Shown piece after piece: positions 43,090-52,949 of a stretch of DNA of 64,000 nt. A model generated the notes under the pieces. The model made no database searches and was not told where the DNA came from. It worked only from the letters and a program-made list of their open reading frames with translations. The translations under genes were made by a program, and so were the position numbers. Each line of letters begins with the position of its first letter. The stretch's first letter is position 1. The stretch is from Pseudomonas sp. MYb60 (GTDB taxonomy: Bacteria > Pseudomonadota > Gammaproteobacteria > Pseudomonadales > Pseudomonadaceae), in NCBI RefSeq assembly GCF_002979555.1, contig NZ_PCOZ01000001.1:496001-560000 (forward strand), read 5' to 3'.

Positions 43090-45234
43090 ATGATCAGCAC
43101 TGAACTCAAAACCACGATCCAGGGCGCCTATTCGCGTTTTCTCGAAGCCAAGAGCTTGAAACCGCGCTACGGCCAACGCCTGATGATCGCCGAAGTGGCC
43201 AAGGTCCTCGGGGATATCGACACCGACGACGAAGGCCGCCGCGAAGGTGAGCCTGCGGTCGTTGCCGTCGAGGCCGGCACCGGTACGGGCAAGACCGTGG
43301 CCTACAGCCTGGCCGCGATCCCCACCGCCAAGGCCGCCGGCAAGCGCCTGGTGATCGCCACCGCCACCGTCGCCCTGCAAGAGCAGATCGTCTACAAAGA
43401 CCTGCCCGACCTGATGCGCAACAGCGGTCTGAATTTCACCTTTGCCCTGGCCAAGGGCCGTGGCCGCTACATGTGCCTGTCCAAGCTCGACGTGCTGCTG
43501 CAGGAAGGCCACGCGCAAACTGCCACCGCCCAGCTGTTCGAAGAAGAAGGCTTCAAGATCGAAGTCGATGAGGCCAGCCAGAAGCTGTTTACCAGCATGA
43601 TCGAGAAGCTGGCCGGCAATAAATGGGACGGTGACCGCGATAGCTGGCCCACTGCCCTGGAAGATTCCGACTGGGCCCGCCTGACCACCGACCACAGCCA
43701 GTGCACCAATCGCCATTGCCCCAACTTCGGCCAGTGCGCCTTCTACAAGGCTCGCGAAGGCATGGGCAAGGTCGACGTGATCGTCACCAACCACGACATG
43801 GTGCTGGCCGACCTGGCCCTGGGCGGCGGCGCGGTGCTGCCAGACCCGCGTGACACCCTCTACGTGTTCGACGAAGGCCACCACCTGCCGGACAAGGCCA
43901 TCGGCCACTTTGCCCATTACACGCGCCTGCGCTCGACCGCCGACTGGCTGGAGTCCACCGCCAAGAACCTCACCAAGTTGCTGGCCCAGCACCCGCTGCC
44001 CGGCGACTTGGGCAAGTTGATCGAGCAGGTGCCGGAGCTGGCGCGGGAGATCAAGACCCAGCAGCAATTCATGTTCAGCGCCTGCGAGCAGGTCGCCGAC
44101 TTCAAGCCCGGTGAAGACGTGGAAGGCCGTGAGCGGCCGCGTCACCGCTTCGTCGGTGGCCTGATTCCCGAGCACATGCGCGAAATGGGCATCGAGTTGA
44201 AGAAGGGTTTTTCACGCCTGACCGACGTGTTTACACGCCTCACCGACCTGCTCAAGGAAGGCATGGACGGCGAGGTCAACATCGGCATCGCCAGCAACCA
44301 GGCCGAGGAATGGTACCCACTGTTCGGCAGCCTGCTCTCCCGTGCCCAGGGTAACTGGGAGTTGTGGACCGCCTTCACTGTCGAAGACCCGGAAGACAAC
44401 CCGCCCATGGCCCGTTGGCTGACCCTGGCTGAAAGCGGCGCGCTGTTTGATATCGAAGTTAACGCCAGCCCGATCCTCGCGGCCGAAATGCTGCGCCGCA
44501 ACTTGTGGAACGTCGCCTATGGCTGCCTGGTGACGTCGGCGACGCTGACTGCCCTGGGCACCTTCGACCGCTTCCGCATGCGCGCCGGCCTGCCAAAAAA
44601 GGCGGTCACGGCGGTCGTACCGAGCCCGTTCCACCATGCCGATGCGGGCGTGCTGCGGGTGCCGGACCTCAAGGCCGATCCGCGGGACGCGGCGGCGCAC
44701 ACTGCGGCAATCATCCGCGACCTGCCGGACCTGGTCGAAGGCTCGAAAGGCACCCTGGTGCTGTTCTCGTCACGCAAGCAGATGCAGGACGTGTTCGACG
44801 GCCTGGACCGCGACTGGCGCAAACAGGTGTTCATCCAGGGCAACCTGTCCAAGCAGGAAACCCTCAACAAGCACAAGGCGCGGGTGGACGGCGGTGATTC
44901 CAGCGTGTTGTTCGGGCTTGCCAGTTTCGCCGAAGGTGTGGACTTGCCTGGCGCCTACTGCGAACACGTGGTGATTGCCAAGATCCCGTTCTCGGTGCCG
45001 GATGATCCGGTGGAAGCAGCACTGGCCGAATGGATCGAGGCGCGGGGCGGCAATCCGTTCATGGAAATCTCCGTGCCCGACGCCTCCCTGAAGCTGGTGC
45101 AGGCCTGCGGACGCTTGCTGCGTACCGAACAGGACCGGGGCACCATCACGTTGCTCGACCGCCGCCTGGTCACCCAGCGCTATGGCAAGGCTATCCTTAA
45201 TGCGCTGCCGCCGTTCAGGCGCGAAATTTCTTGA
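43090..45234 (+). CDS. dinG: ATP-dependent DNA helicase DinG
   Basis: DinG is a 5'-3' superfamily 2 helicase with an iron-sulphur cluster that resolves R-loops, D-loops and forks blocked by transcription. The 714-residue protein has Walker A VEAGTGTGKTVAYSL. Four candidate cluster Cys follow, in RYMCLSK and CTNRHCPNFGQC. The DEAH-type box is VFDEGHHL, and the C-terminal helicase motifs include LFGLASFAEGVDLPG and LVQACGRLLRTEQDRG. It lies 99 bases after the CopD start, on the opposite strand. It is usually damage-inducible, but I see no clear LexA box. Confidence 0.95.
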   Translation: MISTELKTTIQGAYSRFLEAKSLKPRYGQRLMIAEVAKVLGDIDTDDEGRREGEPAVVAVEAGTGTGKTVAYSLAAIPTAKAAGKRLVIATATVALQEQIVYKDLPDLMRNSGLNFTFALAKGRGRYMCLSKLDVLLQEGHAQTATAQLFEEEGFKIEVDEASQKLFTSMIEKLAGNKWDGDRDSWPTALEDSDWARLTTDHSQCTNRHCPNFGQCAFYKAREGMGKVDVIVTNHDMVLADLALGGGAVLPDPRDTLYVFDEGHHLPDKAIGHFAHYTRLRSTADWLESTAKNLTKLLAQHPLPGDLGKLIEQVPELAREIKTQQQFMFSACEQVADFKPGEDVEGRERPRHRFVGGLIPEHMREMGIELKKGFSRLTDVFTRLTDLLKEGMDGEVNIGIASNQAEEWYPLFGSLLSRAQGNWELWTAFTVEDPEDNPPMARWLTLAESGALFDIEVNASPILAAEMLRRNLWNVAYGCLVTSATLTALGTFDRFRMRAGLPKKAVTAVVPSPFHHADAGVLRVPDLKADPRDAAAHTAAIIRDLPDLVEGSKGTLVLFSSRKQMQDVFDGLDRDWRKQVFIQGNLSKQETLNKHKARVDGGDSSVLFGLASFAEGVDLPGAYCEHVVIAKIPFSVPDDPVEAALAEWIEARGGNPFMEISVPDASLKLVQACGRLLRTEQDRGTITLLDRRLVTQRYGKAILNALPPFRREIS

Positions 45235-45323
45235 GCCACCGTGGGCGAATTCGCCCACTTCGTGGTCTATCTCACTGTATTTCACCAGGCCTTTCATCGG
45301 CCGTCCGGGAGAACCTTGTTCGT

Positions 45324-47609
45324 ATGATTCCCACGCTGCCTGCTCTATTTGCCCTGCTGTTTGCCGCGCCTCTGATGGCCGCGCCTGCCGGGCAACAGAC
45401 CCTGTTCAACTTCGTCCGGCCTGCCGATGTGGTCAAGGTGGCGACTCAGGACGCCAGCCTGCCCCAATACAACGCCGAACAAACCGCCGAAGGCGAAGTG
45501 CTGCGTCGCATCACGTTCAACCCGGCCGCCGAGCCAAGCCTGGTGCTCAGCCCGCAAAGTGGCGTATGGGACTGGTCCCAATCCAGTGCCATGAGCTTGC
45601 GCATCCAGAGCGCGATGGATTGGGCGTTGACCCTCTACGTCAAGGTGCAGAGTACAGATGGCAAGACCCTGGTCAGCCGCATCGACCTGCCGGCCGGCCC
45701 GGCCCAGACCCTGCTCGTTCCGCTGCAAGCCAACTCGCCGTTGAGCCAGGGCATGAAGGCCGGCCCGCCGATGCCGATCACCGTCGACGGCCAGCGCGTC
45801 CTGTTGGCCGGCAGTTTCGGCGAGATCGACCGCAGCCAGGTAGCTTCGGTCACCGTATCGATGATCAAGCCCGCTGCCGCCCAAAGTATCCTGCTGGAGC
45901 GCTTTGGCGTGCAGGACAGTGAGCCGGTGTTGAAGGCCGCCTACAGCGAACTGGTCGACGCCTACGGCCAATCCACCCGCGCGCGCTGGCCGGAAAAAGT
46001 CAGCAACGACGAACAGCTCAAGGCCGCCGCTGCCCGCGAGCAGCAACAATTGCAGGGCTGGTTGGCGACGCGGGATAAATCCGCGCTGGACCAATACGGC
46101 GGCTGGAACAAAGGCCCCGCGTTCGACGCCAGCGGTTTCTTCCGCACCGAAAAGCGTGACGGACGTTGGTACCTGGTGACGCCGGAAGGCCACCCGTTCT
46201 ATTCGCTGGGGGTCAATACCGTGGCTGCGGATAACAGCCAGACCTACGTGGCCCACCGCGAATGGATGTTCGGCGCGCTGCCGAAGACCGGCGAGCCGTT
46301 CGACAAGTACTACGGCAGCGGCGACAACCGCACGGGCAACGGTGCGGGCGAGGGCCGCAGCTTCGGGGCGGGGCGCTGGTACGATTTCTACGGTGCCAAC
46401 CTGCAGCGCACCTACGCAGGCGAAGGTTTTGACCATAAACGCTGGGTCACCCACACCCTCGACCGCCTGCAGGCCTGGGGCTTCAACACCGTGGGCAACT
46501 GGAGTGACGAAGACCTGGCCACCGCTGACCGCGTGCCCTACACCTTGCCGCTGTCGATCGTCGGCGACTACGCCAGCATCAGCACCGGCACCGATTGGTG
46601 GGGCGGCATGCCCGACCCGTTCGACCCGCGCTTTGCCATGGCGACCGAACGCGCAGTGGCCATTGCCGCCCGCGATCACCGTGATGATCCGTGGCTGGTC
46701 GGTTTCTTTGCCGACAATGAACTGGCCTGGGCCGGCCCCGGCGATGATCCAAAATCCCGCTATGCACTGGCCTACGGCACCTTGCGCATGACCACCGACG
46801 TGCCGGCCAAGCGCGCGTTCCTCAAGCAATTGCGCGACAAATACCGTAATGAACAGGGGCTGTCTAAAGCCTGGGGTATCGAGCTGGCAGGCTGGGAGTT
46901 GATGGAAGACCCAGGCTTCGAACCGCCCATGCCGAATGCCGAGCACCCGGAAATCGAAGCGGACTTCAAGTATTTCCAGAAGACCTTCGCCGATGCCTAC
47001 TTCAAGACCATCTCCGACTCGCTCAAGTGGCATGCGCCCAACCAGATGCTACTGGGTGGCCGCTATGCAGTGAGCACGCCGGAAGCCGTGGCATCCTGCG
47101 CGCAATACTGCGACGTGCTGAGCTTCAACATGTACACCCTCAAGCCTCAGGACGGTTATGACTTCGCTGCCCTGCGCGCGCTGGACAAGCCGGTATTGAT
47201 CACCGAGTTCAACTTCGGCTCCGCCGACCGTGGCCCGTTCTGGGGCGGTGTGACGCAACTGGCGCGGGAAGAGGATCGCGGTGCTGCCTACGGCAACTTC
47301 CTCAAGCAGGCCATGGCCGAGCCGTCGATTGTCGGCGTGCACTGGTTCCAGTACCTGGATCAACCGGTGACCGGTCGATTGCTGGACGGTGAAAACGGCC
47401 ATTTCGGCTTGGTCGGCATCACTGATGTGCCGTACCAGGGATTTGTCGACAGCGTGCGTAAAAGCAACCTGGCGGCCGTCGATCAATTGGGCAAGGAGGC
47501 ACAAAAGGCCACGACGCCCGGCGCCGTGCGTGAAAACACCCATGGCGGCAGCGGGCATGACGGCAAAGGCGCTGGACATGCCGGCGGGCACGCTGGAAAT
47601 GGGCATTGA
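45324..47609 (+). CDS. GH50-like (beta-agarase type) glycoside hydrolase
   Basis: ATG 45324 gives a signal peptide (MIPTLPALFALLFAAPLMAA) and 761 residues. An N-terminal jelly-roll-like module of about 250 residues (IRIQS, LTLYVKVQST) precedes a TIM-barrel domain. Clan GH-A residues can be read: acid/base Glu466 in FFADNELAW and nucleophile Glu628 in VLITEFNFGSADRG. WFQYLDQPVTGR and GHFGLVGITDVPY complete the GH50-type pattern. A Gly/His-rich tail ends the protein. The substrate may be a beta-galactan or exopolysaccharide rather than agar. Confidence 0.8.
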   Translation: MIPTLPALFALLFAAPLMAAPAGQQTLFNFVRPADVVKVATQDASLPQYNAEQTAEGEVLRRITFNPAAEPSLVLSPQSGVWDWSQSSAMSLRIQSAMDWALTLYVKVQSTDGKTLVSRIDLPAGPAQTLLVPLQANSPLSQGMKAGPPMPITVDGQRVLLAGSFGEIDRSQVASVTVSMIKPAAAQSILLERFGVQDSEPVLKAAYSELVDAYGQSTRARWPEKVSNDEQLKAAAAREQQQLQGWLATRDKSALDQYGGWNKGPAFDASGFFRTEKRDGRWYLVTPEGHPFYSLGVNTVAADNSQTYVAHREWMFGALPKTGEPFDKYYGSGDNRTGNGAGEGRSFGAGRWYDFYGANLQRTYAGEGFDHKRWVTHTLDRLQAWGFNTVGNWSDEDLATADRVPYTLPLSIVGDYASISTGTDWWGGMPDPFDPRFAMATERAVAIAARDHRDDPWLVGFFADNELAWAGPGDDPKSRYALAYGTLRMTTDVPAKRAFLKQLRDKYRNEQGLSKAWGIELAGWELMEDPGFEPPMPNAEHPEIEADFKYFQKTFADAYFKTISDSLKWHAPNQMLLGGRYAVSTPEAVASCAQYCDVLSFNMYTLKPQDGYDFAALRALDKPVLITEFNFGSADRGPFWGGVTQLAREEDRGAAYGNFLKQAMAEPSIVGVHWFQYLDQPVTGRLLDGENGHFGLVGITDVPYQGFVDSVRKSNLAAVDQLGKEAQKATTPGAVRENTHGGSGHDGKGAGHAGGHAGNGH

Positions 47610-47690
47610 TTAAGGGCTGACGGGTTCACAAAAGCTACAAGGGCTGGAACAATGTCGGCCACTTTTTCGATGTTTTTCGAGGGCGCTCCG

Positions 47691-48836
47691 GTGCAGATTC
47701 AGGGTCATTACGAGCTCCAGTTCGAAGCGGTACGCGAAGCCTTTGCCGCGTTGTTCGATGACCCGCAAGAGCGTGGCGCCGGGCTGTGCATCCAGGTTGG
47801 CGGGCAAACGGTCGTCGACCTCTGGGCCGGCACTGCCGACAAGGACGGGGCCGAGGCCTGGCACAGCGACACCATCGTCAACCTGTTCTCCTGCACCAAG
47901 ACCTTCACCGCCGTCACGGCCTTGCAACTGGTGGCGGAGGGCAAACTGCAACTGGATGCGCCGTTGGCCAATTACTGGCCGGAATTCGCAGCGGCCGGCA
48001 AAGAGGCCGTCACCCTGCGCCAGTTGCTGTGCCACCAGGCCGGGTTGCCGGCAATCCGCGAGATGCTGCCCATCGAAGCGCTTTACGACTGGCAACGGAT
48101 GGTCGACACCCTGGCCGCAGAAGCGCCTTGGTGGACACCCGGTCAAGGCCACGGCTATGAGGCGATCACTTACGGCTGGTTGGTAGGCGAACTGCTGCGT
48201 CGTGCCGACGGGCGCGGACCGGGGGAGTCCATCGTGGCGCGGGTGGCGAAGCCGCTTGGGCTGGATTTCCACGTGGGACTTGCAGACGAAGAGTTTTATC
48301 GCGTTGCCCATATAGCGCGCAGTAAAGGCAACATGGGCGACGAAGCGGCACAACGTTTATTGCAAGTCATGATGCGTGAACCCACGGCCATGACGACCCG
48401 GGCATTTGCCAACCCGCCGTCTATTCTGACCAGCACTAATAAGCCTGAATGGCGACGCATGCAGCAGCCGGCGGCAAATGGTCACGGTAATGCACGCAGC
48501 CTGGCTGGTTTTTACAGCGGTTTGTTGGACGGTAGTTTGCTGGAAAGCGACATGCTCGAAGAACTCACCCGCGAACACAGTATTGGCCAGGATAAAACCT
48601 TATTGACGCAAACCCGCTTCGGCCTGGGCTGCATGTTGGACCAACCACAATTGCCCAATGCCACGTTCGGCCTTGGCCCACGTGCGTTTGGGCATCCCGG
48701 CGCAGGCGGTTCGGTGGGGTTTGCAGATCCGGAACATGATGTAGCGTTTGGTTTCGTGACTAATACATTGGGGCCTTATGTACTTATGGACCCCCGTGCG
48801 CAGAAGTTGGTCGGAATATTGGCCGGTTGTCTGTAA
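47691..48836 (+). CDS. EstB-type serine esterase (class C beta-lactamase fold)
   Basis: This is a 381-residue serine hydrolase of the family VIII esterase/beta-lactamase group and closely resembles P. fluorescens esterases of this kind. GTG 47691 has GAGGG 7 bases upstream and gives VQIQGHYELQFEAVREAFAA. ATG 47652 is an alternative with 13 extra residues. The SxxK motif is NLFSCTKTFTAV with Ser67. A Tyr in ITYGWLVGEL takes the general-base position and HPGAGGSVGFAD is the C-terminal motif. It lies 81 bases after the glycoside hydrolase gene. It lacks a signal peptide. Confidence 0.9.
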   Translation: MQIQGHYELQFEAVREAFAALFDDPQERGAGLCIQVGGQTVVDLWAGTADKDGAEAWHSDTIVNLFSCTKTFTAVTALQLVAEGKLQLDAPLANYWPEFAAAGKEAVTLRQLLCHQAGLPAIREMLPIEALYDWQRMVDTLAAEAPWWTPGQGHGYEAITYGWLVGELLRRADGRGPGESIVARVAKPLGLDFHVGLADEEFYRVAHIARSKGNMGDEAAQRLLQVMMREPTAMTTRAFANPPSILTSTNKPEWRRMQQPAANGHGNARSLAGFYSGLLDGSLLESDMLEELTREHSIGQDKTLLTQTRFGLGCMLDQPQLPNATFGLGPRAFGHPGAGGSVGFADPEHDVAFGFVTNTLGPYVLMDPRAQKLVGILAGCL

Positions 48837-48978
48837 ACCCCTTGCTGTTTCACGTTTTTTTGTTACAAAGGCAACTATAAGAAGGTGCTGCGGGAAAGTT
48901 TGTAACTTTATTCTTCTCCAAGCGTCTGTGTAACGGGTCATCCAGATCCTCCGGTTTTTCTCATTTTGTGGATATATC

Positions 48979-50097
48979 ATGTTATCGAACAAGTCCTTGG
49001 CACTGGCACTTTGCCTCACCATTACTGGCTGCGCACAAACTCCACAAAATGATGCCGAAGGCGGGCATTGGTGGTCCTTCGGGTCGGACAAGACCGCGAC
49101 CCAGGACACGGTGACCAAGACTGACGCCAAGCCGGATGCCAAACCTGCCGCCGGCGCCAAGCCCGCTGCACCTGTCACTGCTGCTGCCGCGCCAGCCGCC
49201 AAGGCGGATTCCGGTTCCAGCTGGTGGCCGTTTTCCTCCAAGAGCAGCGACGAAAAAACTGCCGACGCCAAGGCTGACCTGAAAGCCGATCTCAAAGCGG
49301 CCGAACCGGCCCCGGCGGTCGCCAAGTCTGATACTGAAAGCCACTGGTGGTGGCCATTCGAAAGCAAGCCAAAACCGTTGGCCAAGGTCGATGTGAGCAA
49401 CGTGCCAATGCCTGATCCGAAGATCACTCAGGCCTGGCTGGACGACTATGAGCCGCGCCTGCGCTCTGCAATCAAGGACAGCAACCTGCAGCTGGAACGT
49501 CGCGATAACGTCCTGGTGGTGATTGCGCCGGTAGACGGTTCCTACAACCCCAAGCGTCCATCGATGCTGCTGCCGGTAACCCTGGGTCCGTTCACGCGCG
49601 TGGCCAAGGCTGTCGAAGCCGACCCGAAAACCGCCGTCCTGGTGCTCGGCCACGTTGACGCCACTGGCACTGCGCCGGCAAGCCAGGCCCTGAGCCGTGA
49701 GCGCGCGCAATCCATCGCCTCCATTTTCAGCCTCAGCGGCCTGAAGCAGGACCGCCTGATGCTGCGCGGCATGGGCGACCTGATGCCACGTGCCGCCAAC
49801 GACAGCACCCAGGGCCGTGCGCTGAACCGTCGCATGGAAATTATGTTCACTCAGCGTACAACGATGTTGGCGCTGCTGAGCAAGTACAATTCGGGCAAGG
49901 TGCCGCCGGTGGAAATGGTCGCGGTGCAAGCTGCACCTGCCCCGGCGCCGGCCGCCAAAGCCCCGGCGAAAAAGGCGCCTGCCGCGAAGAAAGCCGCCGC
50001 CAAGCCAGCTGCCAAGAAAGCCCCGGCCAAGCCAGCTGCCAAAAAGCCAGCGGCCACCAAGGCCAAGGCAGTGACCAGCGAGCAGGCGAAAAACTGA
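48979..50097 (+). CDS. OmpA-family lipoprotein with Trp-rich repeats and Lys/Ala/Pro tail
   Basis: This is a 372-residue lipoprotein. The lipobox LTITGCAQT ends at Cys18. Three spaced Trp-rich motifs follow (HWWSFGSDK, SSWWPFSSKS, HWWWPFESKP), separated by Ala/Lys/Asp-rich linkers. An OmpA-like domain comes next (VLGHVDATGTAPASQALSRE, then ALNRRMEIMFTQ). A histone-H1-like tail of PAKK and AAAKPAAKK repeats follows it. The repeated WW(x)PF motifs are unusual, and I do not know a family for them. pdxH follows 27 bases after the stop. Confidence 0.85.
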   Translation: MLSNKSLALALCLTITGCAQTPQNDAEGGHWWSFGSDKTATQDTVTKTDAKPDAKPAAGAKPAAPVTAAAAPAAKADSGSSWWPFSSKSSDEKTADAKADLKADLKAAEPAPAVAKSDTESHWWWPFESKPKPLAKVDVSNVPMPDPKITQAWLDDYEPRLRSAIKDSNLQLERRDNVLVVIAPVDGSYNPKRPSMLLPVTLGPFTRVAKAVEADPKTAVLVLGHVDATGTAPASQALSRERAQSIASIFSLSGLKQDRLMLRGMGDLMPRAANDSTQGRALNRRMEIMFTQRTTMLALLSKYNSGKVPPVEMVAVQAAPAPAPAAKAPAKKAPAAKKAAAKPAAKKAPAKPAAKKPAATKAKAVTSEQAKN

Positions 50098-50124
50098 TCT
50101 GCTGAACCAGAAGGATAAAGCCGC

Positions 50125-50772
50125 ATGACCCAGGCACTGGCCGATATGCGCCGTGACTACACACGGGATGGTTTGACCGAAGCCCAGGCTCCGGCTGAGC
50201 CGTTCACGTTGTTTCACCAGTGGTTCGCTGACGCGGTGAAGACCGAGCAGCCACCGGTGGAGGCCAATGCCATGACCTTGGCGACGGTCGACGCAGACGG
50301 TCGCCCGCACTGCCGCATCCTGCTGCTCAAAGGCCTGGATGCACAGGGCTTTACCTTCTTCACCAACTATCAGAGTGCCAAGGGCGAGCAGCTCGCGGCG
50401 CGGCCGTTTGCGGCCATGACTTTCTTCTGGCCGACCCTGGAGCGCCAGGTGCGCATCGAAGGTCGGGTGGTCAAGGTCACGCCTGAAGAGTCGGACGCTT
50501 ATTACCAGGTTCGCCCGCTGGGCAGTCGCCTGGGCGCTTGGGCGTCGCCGCAGAGCAAGGTCATCCGTGACCGCGAGGAGCTGCAAGATTTGCTCAAAGC
50601 CACCGAGCAGCGTTTCAGCGATACCCAGCCCGACTGCCCCGAGCATTGGGGTGGATATCGCCTGCTGCCCGAGCGCATGGAATTCTGGCAGGGCCGCACC
50701 AGCCGCTTGCACGATCGCTTGAACTATCGCCTGCAAGGCGGCGAATGGACGCGTGAGCGTCTGGCTCCCTGA
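50125..50772 (+). CDS. pdxH: Pyridoxamine/pyridoxine 5'-phosphate oxidase
   Basis: PdxH oxidises pyridoxine or pyridoxamine 5'-phosphate to pyridoxal 5'-phosphate with FMN and oxygen, the final step of vitamin B6 synthesis. The 215-residue protein has the split barrel with [42 protein letters not shown] and the C-terminal [20 protein letters not shown] that binds PLP and FMN. A PLP-dependent cysteine-synthase-like gene lies two kilobases downstream. Confidence 0.97.
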   Translation: MTQALADMRRDYTRDGLTEAQAPAEPFTLFHQWFADAVKTEQPPVEANAMTLATVDADGRPHCRILLLKGLDAQGFTFFTNYQSAKGEQLAARPFAAMTFFWPTLERQVRIEGRVVKVTPEESDAYYQVRPLGSRLGAWASPQSKVIRDREELQDLLKATEQRFSDTQPDCPEHWGGYRLLPERMEFWQGRTSRLHDRLNYRLQGGEWTRERLAP

Positions 50773-50801
50773 GCGTCACCTTTCGTCAGCTCACCTGAAT
50801 G

Positions 50802-50837
50802 TTGTCCCGCGTGCCGACGTCTCTATAGTGCAGAGAC
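50802..50837 (+). promoter_or_regulatory. Sigma70-type promoter with dyad upstream of the SlyB-like gene
   Basis: TTGTCC at 50802-50807 and TATAGT at 50824-50829 are spaced by 16 bases. The dyad GTCTCT (50819-50824) and AGAGAC (50832-50837) straddles the -10 box and the start site, so it could be an operator. The leader to ATG 51027 would be about 190 bases. Confidence 0.5.
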
Positions 50838-51026
50838 GGCGGTTGCGTGCGGCTGGGCAGCTACAATGATGAGACAGTCGTCCCCTGCATCGAGGCACTG
50901 CCCGCCGACCTTTCGGCTGCTGGCAGCCTGTACTTGGGCTGAATGAAAACAATTTTCTGCAGTGCGTGCCGTGACAGGCGCCACGCTGCAGCGTTTAATG
51001 ACCACCTGTCCTTTGGAGTTGATGCT

Positions 51027-51491
51027 ATGCGTAAGTCCGTTTTACTGGTTGCCTGCTTTACCACCCTGTCACTGCTGCTGGGTGGCTGCGCTTCGAGTCT
51101 GACCGGCGACTCGTACTCCCGTGACGAAGCGCGTCGTGTACAAACCGTCCGCATGGGTACCATCGAATCCCTGCGTCCAGTGAAAATCGAAGGCACCAAG
51201 ACCCCAATCGGCGGCGCTGCCGGTGCTGTCATTGGTGGCGTGGGTGGCAGCGCCATCGGCGGTGGCCGTGGCAGTATTGTCACTGCCGTGATCGGTGCCG
51301 TCGCTGGCGGCCTGTTGGGTTCGGCCACCGAAGAAGGCCTGACCCGCACCCAGGGTGTGGAAATCACCGTGCGTGAAGACGATGGCAGCACCCGTGCCTA
51401 TGTGCAGGCCGTGCAGGAGAATGAAATCTTCCGCATCGGTGACCGTGTGCGCATCATGACGGTTGATGGTACGAGCCGCGTGACTCGCTAA
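51027..51491 (+). CDS. SlyB-type outer-membrane lipoprotein (glycine zipper)
   Basis: ATG 51027 follows GGAG by 8 bases, giving 154 residues. The lipobox LSLLLGGCASS ends at Cys21. A glycine-zipper 2TM segment at about residues 68-105 (IGGAAGAVIGGVGGSAIGGG) is typical of SlyB/17 kDa antigen lipoproteins. The C-terminal domain (GVEITVREDDGSTRAYVQAV) is a small beta fold. SlyB proteins respond to PhoPQ and envelope stress in other bacteria. A strong bidirectional terminator follows. Confidence 0.9.
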   Translation: MRKSVLLVACFTTLSLLLGGCASSLTGDSYSRDEARRVQTVRMGTIESLRPVKIEGTKTPIGGAAGAVIGGVGGSAIGGGRGSIVTAVIGAVAGGLLGSATEEGLTRTQGVEITVREDDGSTRAYVQAVQENEIFRIGDRVRIMTVDGTSRVTR

Positions 51492-51515
51492 GCGTCAGTC
51501 GTAGAAACGAAAAAA

Positions 51516-51544
51516 CCCCAACCGGGTGACCGGTTGGGGTTTTT
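51516..51544. terminator. Bidirectional Rho-independent terminator
   Basis: CCCCAACCGG and CCGGTTGGGG form a perfect 10-base stem with a four-base loop. TTTTT follows and AAAAA precedes, serving the SlyB-like gene and the convergent nhaA. Confidence 0.92.
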
Positions 51545-51556
51545 GCGTTGTGCAGA

Positions 51557-52732
51557 TCAGGCTTTTTTACGACTCGCCATTGCCGTCACCGCATAGCCGA
51601 TAAACGCCGCCAGAATCGAGCCGGTCAGGATGCCCATGCGGTCCTCTCCGGCGAACTCACTGGCGCCCGGCACAAACGCGAGTGAGCCGACAAACAGGCT
51701 CATGGTGAAGCCGATGCCGCACAGGATCGCCACGCCAAATACCTGGCCCCAGTTGGCGCCTGAGGGCAGGGCGGCGAGGCCAGTCTTGATGGCGAGCCAG
51801 GTTAGGCCGAACACGCCGATAGTCTTACCGATCAACAGGCCCGCAGCGATGCCCAGTGGCACGTGGTGGGTGAAGCTTTCCAGGCTGACGCCGGTCAGGG
51901 ACACGCCAGCATTGGCGAAGGCGAACAGTGGCAGGATGGCGTACGCCACCCAGGGGTGCAGGGCGTGCTCCAGCGTGAGCAGTGGCGACGGCTCGGCATT
52001 CTTGGTGCGCATCGGGATGCAGAATGCCAGTGTCACGCCGGCAAGGGTGGCATGCACGCCGCTCTTGAGTACGCACACCCACAGGATCAAACCGACAATC
52101 AGGTAAGGCGCCAGCTTGATCACGCCCAGGCGGTTCATCGCGATCAAGGCCACCAGGCAGGCACCGGCACCGGCCAGTGCGGCGCCGGAGAGATCGGCAG
52201 AATAAAACACTGCAATCACAATGATCGCGCCGAGGTCGTCAATGATCGCCAGGGTCATCAGAAACAGCTTCAGCGACACCGGCACGCGCTTGCCCAGCAG
52301 GGCCAGGACGCCGAGGGCGAAGGCGATGTCGGTGGCCATCGGGATTGCCCAGCCGGACAGCGCGGCCGGGTAGTCCTTGTTGATTGCCCAATAGATCAAC
52401 GCTGGCACCACCATGCCGCCAATAGCAGCAGCTCCTGGCAGCACCACTTGCGAAGGCTTGGACAGGTGGCCGTCGAGCAACTCGCGCTTGACCTCCAGGC
52501 CGATCAGCAGGAAAAACAACGCCATCAGGCCATCGTTGATCCACAGCAGGGCCGGCTTGTCGATTTTCAGCGCGCCAATCTGTGCCACCACCGGTACGTC
52601 CAGAAAGGCGCCGTACAGGTGTGACAGGGGGGAATTATTGATGATCAGCGCCAACGCAGCCGCCGCGATCAACAACAGACCGCTGGCGGCTTCCAGCTGG
52701 AAGAAACGGGTGAACGTGCTACGCAGAGCCAA
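51557..52732 (-). CDS. nhaA: Na+/H+ antiporter NhaA
   Basis: NhaA exchanges sodium for protons at alkaline pH, keeping internal pH and sodium low. The 391-residue inner-membrane protein has about twelve membrane segments. Conserved features are [35 protein letters not shown] with the ion-binding Asp pair region, and [15 protein letters not shown]. It begins [20 protein letters not shown]. It is convergent with the SlyB-like gene and divergent from the cysteine-synthase-like gene. Confidence 0.96.
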   Translation of the reverse strand: MALRSTFTRFFQLEAASGLLLIAAAALALIINNSPLSHLYGAFLDVPVVAQIGALKIDKPALLWINDGLMALFFLLIGLEVKRELLDGHLSKPSQVVLPGAAAIGGMVVPALIYWAINKDYPAALSGWAIPMATDIAFALGVLALLGKRVPVSLKLFLMTLAIIDDLGAIIVIAVFYSADLSGAALAGAGACLVALIAMNRLGVIKLAPYLIVGLILWVCVLKSGVHATLAGVTLAFCIPMRTKNAEPSPLLTLEHALHPWVAYAILPLFAFANAGVSLTGVSLESFTHHVPLGIAAGLLIGKTIGVFGLTWLAIKTGLAALPSGANWGQVFGVAILCGIGFTMSLFVGSLAFVPGASEFAGEDRMGILTGSILAAFIGYAVTAMASRKKA

Positions 52733-52801
52733 GGGATGCTCTCCAATCCGGATTCAATAGGCGGGTACCCTAACTCGTACCGTTAGTTGTTAAAACAAAA
52801 G

Positions 52802-52822
52802 TTATATTCTTATTTGTTATAA
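52802..52822. promoter_or_regulatory. AT-rich dyad between nhaA and the PLP enzyme gene
   Basis: TTATA and TATAA flank an AT-rich 21-base segment inside the 217-base divergent region. The region also has small dyads CAATT/AATTG at 52858-52875 and GGGTACCC at 52763-52770. These may be regulator sites or promoter elements, but I cannot name the factor. Confidence 0.25.
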
Positions 52823-52949
52823 GGGAGGTGCGTTGTCGACGTCCGTACGCCGACCTGCAATTGTGTGTCTAATTGAGTCGTTACTGTATCTGTGTGGAGT
52901 GTAGGAAAGGTCTTAAGATTAATGCGGAAAACTCCTAGAGAATCCCGTC

